Below are positions 1 to 6,293 of a DNA stretch of 8,725 nucleotides, one piece after another (the first letter of the stretch is position 1; each line of letters opens with the position of its first letter). The notes beneath the pieces were generated by a model. The model saw nothing but the letters and a program-made list of their open reading frames with translations. It was not told the DNA's origin and searched no databases. A program made the translations under genes and the position numbers. This DNA comes from an uncultured Collinsella sp. Lineage in GTDB: Bacteria > Actinomycetota > Coriobacteriia > Coriobacteriales > Coriobacteriaceae. The DNA lies in contig URRT01000079.1 in assembly GCA_900550355.1 (NCBI GenBank), positions 1 to 8,725 on the forward strand, read 5' to 3'.

Positions 1-228
1 GATTAATGGATGGAAACGGGTGTTCTATCGGGACACACATTTTGTCCTATAAGCCCCTTTTTCATGCCACTTGTTCGCTCTGGACGTCGCTCGCCGGCAT
101 TGCCAAAACATCGGCGTCCCCAATGATTACCGTGTGTCTATTAATTTTTCGAGCTTGTGCTGCGCTGCTGGTCGCTGGCGTATATCCTGTTAAGTCGTCA
201 GCATACGATTCAACAGGGAAGGCAGATT
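1..228. other. Leader region upstream of the ABC importer, no gene supported
   Basis: No convincing gene is visible. A short inverted repeat (GGACA at 31-35, TGTCC at 43-47) is followed by a T-rich stretch (57-61) and could be the tail of an upstream terminator. TATAAG at 48-53 and TATCCT at 183-188 resemble -10 boxes, but neither has a good -35 partner, so the importer promoter cannot be placed. An open frame starting at ATG 6 overlaps the importer gene and has no credible ribosome binding site. Confidence 0.5.
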
Positions 229-1155
229 ATGCATTCTCCCCAACAGTGCGATGCGCAGCGCCAGCCGGTATGCAGCCGTCGCATCTTTTTGGGTAGCGCT
301 CTCGCTGCGAGCGCTTCCGTCGTCGCCGGCGCGCTTGCCGGCTGTCAGCGCCCGTCAACGCTCAAGGTGGTTCAGCCCACGACGGGCGGCGGTCGCGACG
401 ACCTGTCCGATTCCGTTATCGGCAAGGATAAGATCCGCATTGGCATGGAGGCGGCCTACGCTCCGTACAACTGGCAGGTCTCCGAGGCCAGCGAGTACAC
501 CATCCCCATCGACAACGTGCAGGGCGCCTATGCCGACGGCTACGACGTGCAGATCGCCAAGATCGTCTGCAAGGCCCTCGGCGGCGAGCCCGTTGCCGTC
601 AAACAGAGCTTCTCGGGCCTTATCGATTCGCTCAACAACGGCCAGATCGACCTCATCATCGCCGGTATGAGCGCCACGCCCGAGCGCGAGGAGTCCGTCG
701 GCTTTTCCGACCCGTACTTCATCGGCTACTTTGGCCTGTTCGTAAAAGAGGGCTCGCCCTACCAAAACGCCACCAAGCTCAGCGACTTCAGCGGTGCCAC
801 GGTTCTCGGGCAAAAGGACACCATGCTCGATACCGTCATCGACGAGATTCCGGGCGTTGTCCACAAGAACCCGGTCGATTCGGTTCCCACGGTGTTTTCG
901 AACCTGCTGCAGGGCACGTGCGACGCCGTGACCTATAACACCGAGAACGAGAAGGGCTATATGGCCCAAAACCCGGGCATCGTCCCCATTCATTTTGCCG
1001 AGGGCGAGGGCTTTAAGCAGGAGGTCGCGGCAAACGTCGGCTGCCGCAAGGGCTCGGACAAGCTCCTTGAGCTCATCGACAAGACACTCAAGGGCATTAG
1101 CCAAGAGGAGCGCGACCAAATGTGGGACGCGTGCCTCGACCGCCAGCCGGCATAG
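229..1155 (+). CDS. Polar amino acid ABC transporter, substrate-binding lipoprotein (SBP family 3)
   Basis: This is the extracytoplasmic receptor that binds an amino acid and delivers it to the permease encoded next. The start at 229 (308 aa) follows GGGAAGG at 216-222 with 6-nt spacing; the upstream ATG at 157 lacks such a site and would bury the signal. Residues 16-22 (SRRIFLG) match the Tat twin-arginine consensus, followed by an Ala-rich hydrophobic stretch and lipobox LAGC with lipidated Cys39, so a Tat-exported lipoprotein is likely. The family 3 domain spans about residues 69-300, with the IGMEAAYAPYNW opening and Arg153 in ATPEREE, which in HisJ-type proteins holds the substrate carboxylate. 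Asn237 sits where many relatives have Asp to hold the substrate amino group, so the substrate may differ. The stop lies 9 nt before the permease start. The amino acid transported cannot be told from sequence. Confidence 0.93.
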   Translation: MHSPQQCDAQRQPVCSRRIFLGSALAASASVVAGALAGCQRPSTLKVVQPTTGGGRDDLSDSVIGKDKIRIGMEAAYAPYNWQVSEASEYTIPIDNVQGAYADGYDVQIAKIVCKALGGEPVAVKQSFSGLIDSLNNGQIDLIIAGMSATPEREESVGFSDPYFIGYFGLFVKEGSPYQNATKLSDFSGATVLGQKDTMLDTVIDEIPGVVHKNPVDSVPTVFSNLLQGTCDAVTYNTENEKGYMAQNPGIVPIHFAEGEGFKQEVAANVGCRKGSDKLLELIDKTLKGISQEERDQMWDACLDRQPA

Positions 1156-1164
1156 GGAGGCAGC

Positions 1165-2313
1165 ATGAAAACCATCAATCGTCTGGCCTCCTTTATCAAG
1201 GCCGACCACCGTTATGTGTACCTGGGCACGAGCGTTATCGCGGCGCTCGGCCTGGCGTTTAGCCAGCGCAACCCCACACCGCTGAGCTTCTTGGCTCCCA
1301 CGGGCGTGTTTCAAGATTGCCTTTGGGCAATCCTGTGGGCGTGGCTCGTCGTGTCGGCGGCGGCGCTGGTCACCAAGCTTATGCACTGGAGCGACTATCG
1401 CGAAAAGTCGCCGTTCGCATCCGAGCGTTTCCGTCGTGGAGCACGTTTAGGCAGCTACGTCGTGGTCGCCATCGCGGCAGTTTTCTTTATCGACCGCTGC
1501 GTCATGTCGTTTATCGACCTGGTGCAGGTGAGCATTGTCTCGGATTCCAACCCCAGCGACTTTTTGTCGAGCCTGGTCTACATGACCTACAAGAGCGGCG
1601 ACTTCTTCATCCGCGGCATCGAGATCACCATCGCGCTTGCCACCTTCGGCACCGTCATCGCATTCTTCCTGGCGCTGCTCTTTGTGTTCCTGCGTATTCA
1701 GACCTTCGACCGCGTGGACAACGACCTGGTGCGCTTCTTTAAGAGTATCGGCCGCGGCTTTGCGACCATCTATTCCACCATCGTGCGCGGTACGCCCATG
1801 ATGGTCCAGGGCCTACTCATCTATTACGCGGGCTTCACCGTTTTGCGCGGCATGGGCTTCGAGACCGCCCAGGCCAACCAGATCTGGAGTACCTTCACCG
1901 CCGGCCTCGTCACCATCTCGCTCAACTCCACCGCCTACATGATGGAGGTCCTGCGCGGCGGCATCGAGTCCATCGATCCCGGCCAAGCCGAGGCGGCGCG
2001 ATCGCTGGGCCTGTCGCAGTGGCAGGCCATGCGCAAAGTCGTGTTCCCCCAGGGCATTAAAAATGCGATTCCGGCGCTCACCAACGAGCTCATCATCAAC
2101 ATCAAGGATTCGTCGGTGCTCTCGGTCATCGGCGTGTTCGACCTTATGTACGCTACTACCACGGTCGCCGGCGTGTACTACCGCCAGATGGAGGTCTACT
2201 GCGTGGCGCTCGTGGTCTACCTGATCCTGACGCTCGTGGCGAGCCGCCTGCTCGAAGCCTTTGGCAAAAAGCTCGGTGCCGAGGCTCCGGCCACGCTGCC
2301 CAGCTCTAACTAG
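1165..2313 (+). CDS. Polar amino acid ABC transporter, permease (HisM/GlnP family) with N-terminal extension
   Basis: This is the membrane channel of the importer. The start at 1165 has GGGAGG at 1155-1160, which overlaps the upstream stop codon, so translation is probably coupled. The classical permease domain starts near residue 151 (GIEITIALATFGTV), with the family signature VRGTPMMVQ at 207-215. The EAA loop that docks the ATPase is at about 275-303 (AEAARSLGL through GIKNAIP), and a last membrane helix lies near 344-366. At 382 aa it is about 150 residues longer than common HisM/GlnP proteins. The extra N-terminal part holds about three hydrophobic helices (near 17-33, 49-72 and 95-120). 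Ligand specificity lies mainly in the binding protein. A single permease gene implies a homodimeric channel. Confidence 0.93.
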   Translation: MKTINRLASFIKADHRYVYLGTSVIAALGLAFSQRNPTPLSFLAPTGVFQDCLWAILWAWLVVSAAALVTKLMHWSDYREKSPFASERFRRGARLGSYVVVAIAAVFFIDRCVMSFIDLVQVSIVSDSNPSDFLSSLVYMTYKSGDFFIRGIEITIALATFGTVIAFFLALLFVFLRIQTFDRVDNDLVRFFKSIGRGFATIYSTIVRGTPMMVQGLLIYYAGFTVLRGMGFETAQANQIWSTFTAGLVTISLNSTAYMMEVLRGGIESIDPGQAEAARSLGLSQWQAMRKVVFPQGIKNAIPALTNELIINIKDSSVLSVIGVFDLMYATTTVAGVYYRQMEVYCVALVVYLILTLVASRLLEAFGKKLGAEAPATLPSSN

Positions 2314-2335
2314 GCTTAAGACGAGGAGAATCATC

Positions 2336-3121
2336 ATGGCAGATACCGCCACTACCGGCGTTGCGGCCGCCGCACAGACCAATGAGCCGCTCATCCGCGT
2401 CGAGGGCCTGCGCAAGAGCTTCGGCTCGCTCGAGGTACTCAAGGGCATCGACCTGTCCGTTAACCCCGGCGAGGTCGTCACCATTATCGGCGCCTCGGGC
2501 TCGGGCAAGTCGACCTTCCTGCGCTGCCTCAATCTGCTCGAGACCCCGGACGCGGGCCACATCTGGTTCCACGGCCAGGACCTTACGGCCGAGCGCTGCA
2601 ATATCAATAAACTCCGCGAGGACATCGGCATGGTGTTCCAGGGCTTTAACCTGTTCAACAACATGGACGTGCTCGACAACTGCACGCTCGCGCCCGTCAT
2701 GCTCAAAAAGATGAGCAAGGCCGAGGCTGAAAAAATTGCGATGGAGCATCTGACGAGCGTGGGACTCGAAAAGTTCGCGCACGCCGCCGTGGGTCGCCTG
2801 TCCGGTGGTCAAAAACAGCGCGTAGCCATCGCACGCGCCCTGTGCATGAATCCGCAGATCATGCTGTTCGACGAGCCGACCTCCGCACTTGACCCCGAGA
2901 TCGTGGGAGAGGTGCTCGAGGTCATGCGCAAGCTCGCTGCCGACGGCATGACCATGGTCGTCGTCACGCACGAGATGGCCTTTGCCCGAACCGTGTCCGA
3001 CCGCGTGGTCTTTATGGACAAGGGCGTGGTGCTCGAGGACGCCGCGCCGGCCGAGCTCTTCGGCAACCCCAAACACCAGCGCACGCGCGAGTTCCTCTCT
3101 CGTTATCTGGAGGACAAATAA
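2336..3121 (+). CDS. Polar amino acid ABC transporter, ATP-binding protein (GlnQ/HisP family)
   Basis: This cytoplasmic ATPase powers the importer. The start at 2336 (261 aa) follows GAGGAGA at 2323-2329; an in-frame TTG at 2261 lies inside the permease gene and has no such site. All nucleotide-binding motifs are intact: Walker A GASGSGKST (52-60), Q-loop Gln102 in MVFQGFNLF, signature LSGGQ (155-159), Walker B MLFDE (176-180), D-loop SALD (183-186) and switch His212 in VTHEM. The FNLFNNMDVLDN segment after the Q-loop is typical of polar amino acid importers. The first 18 residues form a low-complexity Ala/Thr-rich tail that the family does not need. It starts 22 nt after the permease stop and is the last gene of the importer operon. 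Confidence 0.95.
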   Translation: MADTATTGVAAAAQTNEPLIRVEGLRKSFGSLEVLKGIDLSVNPGEVVTIIGASGSGKSTFLRCLNLLETPDAGHIWFHGQDLTAERCNINKLREDIGMVFQGFNLFNNMDVLDNCTLAPVMLKKMSKAEAEKIAMEHLTSVGLEKFAHAAVGRLSGGQKQRVAIARALCMNPQIMLFDEPTSALDPEIVGEVLEVMRKLAADGMTMVVVTHEMAFARTVSDRVVFMDKGVVLEDAAPAELFGNPKHQRTREFLSRYLEDK

Positions 3122-3144
3122 CCGACCGCAAACGCTTATGTGGC

Positions 3145-3169
3145 AGGGCCGCTCCCGTGGGGCGGCCCT
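3145..3169 (+). terminator. Intercistronic hairpin, possible weak terminator
   Basis: AGGGCCGC (3145-3152) pairs perfectly with GCGGCCCT (3162-3169), with two further C-G pairs inside and a CGTG loop. It sits between the ATPase stop and the peptidase start. No T-run follows, so it may be a weak or factor-assisted terminator or an mRNA-stabilising hairpin rather than a full stop to transcription. The peptidase may therefore still be partly co-transcribed with the importer. Confidence 0.5.
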
Positions 3170-3193
3170 CGTCATCACAATCGAAAGGATGTC

Positions 3194-4609
3194 ATGGCCG
3201 AGGTTTGGCGCTTCTTTGCGCATGAGGACGATTTTGCCGATATAGACGAGGCAGGCGCGTGCGAGCGCTTGGGCCGCGTTCTGTCGTTTCCGACCGTCTC
3301 GAGCATGGATGCCGAGGCGGTGGACTGGCAACCTTTCGACGACCTGCGCGCCTATATGCAGCAGGCCTGGCCGTACGTATTTGCGGCGGGCGAGGTCGAG
3401 CTTATCGACCATTCGCTATTGGTGACGCTTAGCGGTTCCGACCCTGACCTCAAGCCCATTATGCTCATGGGCCACATGGATGTGGTTCCCGTGGTGCCGG
3501 GCACCGAGGCTGACTGGACGCATGCCCCCTTTAGCGGGCACGTGGACGACACCTACATCTGGGGCCGTGGAGCGATCGACATGAAGGACCAGGTCGCAGG
3601 CATTCTCGAGGCTGTCGAGTATGCGCTGGCGCACGGTTGGCAGCACGAGCGGACGCTGCTCCTGGCCTTTGGCCAGGACGAGGAGACGACGCAGTGCGGC
3701 GCAGGCGCCATCGGCCGTGCGCTCGAGGAGCGCGGTGTTGAGCTCGAGTTCCTGATCGACGAGGGCGACTACCGCATCGTTTCGGATGCCGAGTACAGCG
3801 CGGGCGAGGGTTGGCTCATGCACGCCGACCTGGCTGAGAAGGGCTATGCCGACATTGTGCTCAAGACAAAGAGCGTGGGCGGGCATTCCTCCAACCCCTA
3901 CGGCGGCACGTCGCTCGAGGTGCTCAGCCGTGCCATCACCGCAATCTGCGATATCGAGTGGCCGACGCGCGTGACCGATTTGCTTGCCGCCCAGCTCGTC
4001 GAGCTGGGGCTCTACACGGCGGATGAAATTGCCGCCAACGGGGGCGCCATTGTCCGCGATTGCCTCGCCAGCAAGAAGCTCTATCCGCTGGTGACGACCA
4101 CCTGCGCACCCACGCAGATCGAGGGTGGCAGCACCGGCGCCAACGTAATGCCGCAGGATATGTGGGCCAACATCAACTTCCGTATGCTCGAGGGCACGAG
4201 CGTGGCCGACGTTGTGGCGCGCTGCCGTGAGGCGGTTGCCGGGGCGGACCTTGCCGGTCGTGTCGAAGTGGAGCTAGGCCCCGGCAGCTCCGAACCCTCG
4301 CCGTCCCCGCGCATCGGTGGCCCCGGCCTCGAGGCGGTTCGCTCCATCGCCGCCCGCTATTTCTGTGATCCAAAGGGGACGGAGGATAATGGATCATTCG
4401 AGCCAGTGGCAATTGTGCCCTCGACCGTGATCGGTGCGACCGACGCTGCCAACTACCAGCACATTTGCCCTGAGTGCATTCGCTTCTCGGCCTTTGTGGT
4501 TGATGACGACGAGTGTGATCGCGGCGTCCACGGCACCAACGAGCGCATCACCCGCCGCGCCTACCTCCAGGGCATCCGCTTCCTCGTCGCTCTACTCCAA
4601 ACGCTCTAG
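3194..4609 (+). CDS. M20 family metallopeptidase (Gly-X carboxypeptidase/PM20D1-like)
   Basis: A predicted cytoplasmic two-zinc hydrolase that cleaves short peptides or N-acyl amino acids. The start at 3194 (471 aa) follows GAAAGGA at 3183-3189; an earlier in-frame GTG at 3140 lies inside a hairpin and lacks a site. By analogy with PepV and CPG2, zinc ligands are His94 and Asp129 (GHMDVVP and GRGAIDMKD), Glu164, Asp189 (LIDEGDY) and His446 (HGTNER). Glu163 in QDEET is the general base, and His231 in GGHSSNP belongs to the lid domain inserted at about 210-360. The spacing of the DEE, DEG and HG(I/T)NER motifs resembles the yeast CPS1/PM20D1 branch more than ArgE or DapE. There is no signal peptide. 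Its position behind an amino acid importer suggests processing of imported or internal peptides, but the true substrate is unknown. Confidence 0.9.
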   Translation: MAEVWRFFAHEDDFADIDEAGACERLGRVLSFPTVSSMDAEAVDWQPFDDLRAYMQQAWPYVFAAGEVELIDHSLLVTLSGSDPDLKPIMLMGHMDVVPVVPGTEADWTHAPFSGHVDDTYIWGRGAIDMKDQVAGILEAVEYALAHGWQHERTLLLAFGQDEETTQCGAGAIGRALEERGVELEFLIDEGDYRIVSDAEYSAGEGWLMHADLAEKGYADIVLKTKSVGGHSSNPYGGTSLEVLSRAITAICDIEWPTRVTDLLAAQLVELGLYTADEIAANGGAIVRDCLASKKLYPLVTTTCAPTQIEGGSTGANVMPQDMWANINFRMLEGTSVADVVARCREAVAGADLAGRVEVELGPGSSEPSPSPRIGGPGLEAVRSIAARYFCDPKGTEDNGSFEPVAIVPSTVIGATDAANYQHICPECIRFSAFVVDDDECDRGVHGTNERITRRAYLQGIRFLVALLQTL

Positions 4610-4624
4610 TCAAAAAGCAAACTC

Positions 4625-4657
4625 TTGGTGCAACGGGGTCAGGTTTGTTTGCACCAA
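4625..4657. repeat. Palindrome with a GGGG-containing loop, candidate dispersed repeat
   Basis: TTGGTGCAA (4625-4633) and TTGCACCAA (4649-4657) form a perfect 9-bp inverted repeat around a 15-nt loop containing GGGGTCAGG. It lies 15 nt after the peptidase stop. No T-run follows on the plus strand, although the minus strand has TTTTT shortly after the hairpin (complement of 4613-4617). The layout (stem, loop beginning with a G-run, stem) resembles a second element at 6122-6150. It could be a terminator or a REP/MITE-like repeat. Confidence 0.4.
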
Positions 4658-4670
4658 TCCGTGCGGGTTA

Positions 4671-4699
4671 TATGCAGGTTTGCCTGCGCACGCTATCAT
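4671..4699 (+). promoter_or_regulatory. Possible prfA promoter
   Basis: TATCAT at 4694-4699 is a fair -10 box. At 17-bp spacing the -35 position reads TATGCA (4671-4676), only three matches to TTGACA. If used, the prfA mRNA leader would be about 150 nt long and would contain the inverted repeat GTATGGG (4700-4706) / CCCATAC (4726-4732) and a tiny open frame at 4747-4773. Confidence 0.35.
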
Positions 4700-4746
4700 G
4701 TATGGGTTAGACCGCAACTATGTACCCCATACGCGAAGGGATGCGC

Positions 4747-4773
4747 ATGTATCTGAAGATCGACATGTTCTAG
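4747..4773 (+). CDS. Possible 8-codon leader peptide ending in TAG
   Basis: ATG at 4747 is preceded by AAGGG (4736-4740) at 6-nt spacing, a good ribosome binding site, and encodes MYLKIDMF before TAG at 4771-4773. An alternative in-frame ATG at 4741 abuts the same site and is less likely. It lies 81 nt before prfA. Release factor 1 reads UAG, so a UAG-terminated leader upstream of its own gene could report RF1 activity. That link is speculative, and so short a frame can easily arise by chance. Confidence 0.25.
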   Translation: MYLKIDMF

Positions 4774-4854
4774 CCGGGCTTACCCCCGCAGTGGCGCCGC
4801 GCGCCCCATCAACTCTGCCGATTTTCACCTTCACGCATATAAAGGAGTCCCGCC

Positions 4855-5922
4855 ATGCGCGACAAGCTCGAAAAGATCATCAAGGCCTACGAGGAGCTCG
4901 AGAAGAAGCTCTCCGACCCGGCCGTCGCCTCCGATATTAAGGAGTTCACGCGTCTCAACAAGGAGTACGCGCACCAGTCCGACCTCATCGCCGCCTCGCG
5001 CGAGTACATCGGCGCACTCGATGACATCGAGGCCGCCAAGGAAATGCTGCACGATACCACCGATGCCGATGAGAAGGAGATGCTCCAGATGGACATCTCC
5101 GAAAACGAGGCCAAGCTCCCCCAACTCGAGGAAGACATCAAGTACATGCTCATCCCGAGCGACCCCAACGACGACAAGAACACCATCGTCGAGATCCGCT
5201 CCGCTGCCGGTGGCGACGAGGCGGCCATCTTCGCCGGCGACCTGTACAAGATGTATCAGCGCTTTTGCGAGTCGCGCGGCTGGAAGACCACCGTGCTCGA
5301 TTCCAGCCCCAGCGAGGCCGGCGGCTTTAAGTCCATTGAGTTCAAGGTCGAGGGCGACCGCGTCTACTCCGTTATGAAGTACGAGTCCGGCGTGCACCGT
5401 GTCCAGCGCGTTCCCAAGACCGAGTCCCAGGGCCGCATCCAGACTTCAACGGCTACCGTCGCCGTGCTTCCCGAGGCCGAGGAAATCGACGTCCAGATCA
5501 ACCAGTCCGACCTGCGCATCGACACCTACTGCGCCTCCGGCCCTGGCGGTCAGTGCGTTAACACCACCTACTCCGCCGTGCGCATCACCCACCTGCCCAC
5601 CAACACCGTGGTGCAGTCGCAGGAGCAGCGTTCCCAGATCCAGAACCGCGAGGTCTGCATGCAGATGCTGCGTGCCCGTCTGTACGAGATGGAGCTCGAG
5701 AAGCAGCAGGCCGAGCTCGGTGCCGAGCGCCAGAGCCAGATCGGCCATGGCAACCGTTCCGAGAAGATCCGTACCTACAACCAGCCCCAGGACCGCGTGA
5801 CCGATCACCGCATCGGCTTCAACTCCACCTACAACGGCGTCCTTCTGGGCGATCAGCTCGGCACCGTGATCGAGGCACTCGCCGCCGCCGAGCGAGCCGA
5901 GAAGCTGGCGCAGGCTGTGTAG
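4855..5922 (+). CDS. prfA: Peptide chain release factor 1
   Basis: RF1 enters the ribosomal A site at UAA and UAG codons and triggers hydrolysis of the finished peptide. The start at 4855 follows AAAGGAG (4841-4847) at 7-nt spacing, and 355 aa is the usual length. The N-terminal helical domain covers about residues 1-100. The codon-recognition domain contains the RF1-type P-x-T tripeptide as Pro187-Lys188-Thr189, which separates it from RF2 (SPF). The catalytic GGQ is at 231-233 in SGPGGQCVNTT; its Gln is the target of PrmC, encoded downstream. Just after the tripeptide, GRIQTS carries Gln196 where E. coli and Thermus RF1 have a His that stacks on the stop codon. C-terminal landmarks (RTYN, RVTDHR) are intact. 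The gene ends in TAG, one of its own codons, 3 nt before a 12-bp hairpin. Confidence 0.97.
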   Translation: MRDKLEKIIKAYEELEKKLSDPAVASDIKEFTRLNKEYAHQSDLIAASREYIGALDDIEAAKEMLHDTTDADEKEMLQMDISENEAKLPQLEEDIKYMLIPSDPNDDKNTIVEIRSAAGGDEAAIFAGDLYKMYQRFCESRGWKTTVLDSSPSEAGGFKSIEFKVEGDRVYSVMKYESGVHRVQRVPKTESQGRIQTSTATVAVLPEAEEIDVQINQSDLRIDTYCASGPGGQCVNTTYSAVRITHLPTNTVVQSQEQRSQIQNREVCMQMLRARLYEMELEKQQAELGAERQSQIGHGNRSEKIRTYNQPQDRVTDHRIGFNSTYNGVLLGDQLGTVIEALAAAERAEKLAQAV

Positions 5923-5925
5923 TGG

Positions 5926-5953
5926 GTTACGGCGTTTTACCAAACGCCGTAAC
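5926..5953 (+). terminator. Perfect 12-bp hairpin directly after prfA
   Basis: GTTACGGCGTTT (5926-5937) pairs with AAACGCCGTAAC (5942-5953) around a TACC loop, starting 3 nt after the prfA stop. It has no T-run afterwards, so it is either a non-canonical terminator or a 3'-end-protecting hairpin. Its arms contain the same 7-mers (GGCGTTT and AAACGCC) as the base of the larger element that follows, so the two structures could exchange partners. Confidence 0.6.
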
Positions 5954-5966
5954 TGCTCGACGCTGC

Positions 5967-6064
5967 AAACGCCCCTAAGCGGCAATCTGACGTTCAATCG
6001 TCGGTCGCGTACCGAAGTACGCTTCCCTCCTCTTTCACGTCACCTTGCTCGCTTAGGGGCGTTT
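5967..6064 (-). ncRNA. Candidate structured RNA: long hairpin with tandem G-A modules and UUCG loop
   Basis: The ends are a perfect 14-bp inverted repeat (5967-5980 with 6051-6064). On the minus strand the interior continues as GCAA/TTGC, then TGACGT/ACGTCA, then a ladder, then GCGTAC-TTCG-GTACGC. In the ladder, GA-AA-GA-G-GA-GG-GAA faces GA-CC-GA-C-GA-TT-GA. Each GA meets a GA (tandem G-A/A-G pairs) and the bases between them are Watson-Crick complements, leaving one extra A. C(UUCG)G is a highly stable RNA tetraloop. Only the minus strand has both the UUCG loop and the GA pairs; the plus strand would have TC opposite TC. The sense strand is therefore probably minus. No minus-strand promoter was recognised. 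On the plus strand the base plus TTTT (6062-6065) could still act as a prfA terminator. The family is not recognised. Confidence 0.6.
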
Positions 6065-6121
6065 TCGCTGACTTATGCTCAACCTGCGGCGCCTTAGATG
6101 TAGCCATTGGGTGTTCCTAGG

Positions 6122-6150
6122 TAGTCATTGGGGACGTTCTTAAATGACTA
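6122..6150. repeat. Palindrome with GGGG loop, candidate dispersed repeat
   Basis: TAGTCATT (6122-6129) and AATGACTA (6143-6150) form a perfect 8-bp inverted repeat around a 13-nt loop starting GGGGACG. The left half is preceded by a one-mismatch direct copy: GTAGCCATTGGG at 6100-6111 versus GTAGTCATTGGG at 6121-6132. The design parallels the palindrome at 4625-4657. A REP-like or MITE-like element is possible; no transposase gene is nearby. Confidence 0.4.
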
Positions 6151-6260
6151 GGCTGGGTAAATTACTTTTCGAGTTTATTTAATCTGCTTTGTTAGAAACT
6201 AAACTGCCTACCTGCTCAAAGTAATTAATAGCGTGCATCTTCTGCCGAAAATATTGCTCG

Positions 6261-6293
6261 AAAAATCGTCCGAGAAGTCGCGGAGCGATTTTT
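6261..6293. terminator. Hairpin with A-tract and T-tract arms, possible bidirectional terminator
   Basis: AAAAATCGTCCG (6261-6272) pairs with CGGA plus CGATTTTT (6281-6284, 6286-6293) with one bulged G at 6285 and an 8-nt loop. The five A and five T at the base give a terminator-like look on both strands. It lies about 340 nt after the prfA stop, so on the plus strand it could be a back-up terminator or end an unrecognised short transcript. Confidence 0.5.

Noticed and set aside
6..296. Plus-strand open frame of 96 codons before the importer
   Set aside because: It overlaps the well-supported lipoprotein gene, has no ribosome binding site in view and encodes no recognisable domain.
355..1386. 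Long minus-strand open frame opposite the binding protein gene
   Set aside because: It mirrors a strong family 3 binding protein; long antisense frames are expected in GC-rich coding DNA, and it shows no family motif.
3140..3193. Upstream GTG start for the M20 peptidase
   Set aside because: The extra 18 codons lie in a hairpin and add residues not needed by the family; ATG 3194 has a clear GAAAGGA site.
1813..3412. Overlapping long minus-strand frames opposite the permease, ATPase and peptidase
   Set aside because: They are antisense shadows of genes with intact catalytic or transport motifs and have repetitive, His/Asp/Val-rich compositions without domains.
4434..4940. Plus-strand open frame bridging the peptidase end and the prfA start
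   Set aside because: It overlaps both real genes in another frame and has Ser/Ala/Thr-rich composition typical of an out-of-frame reading.
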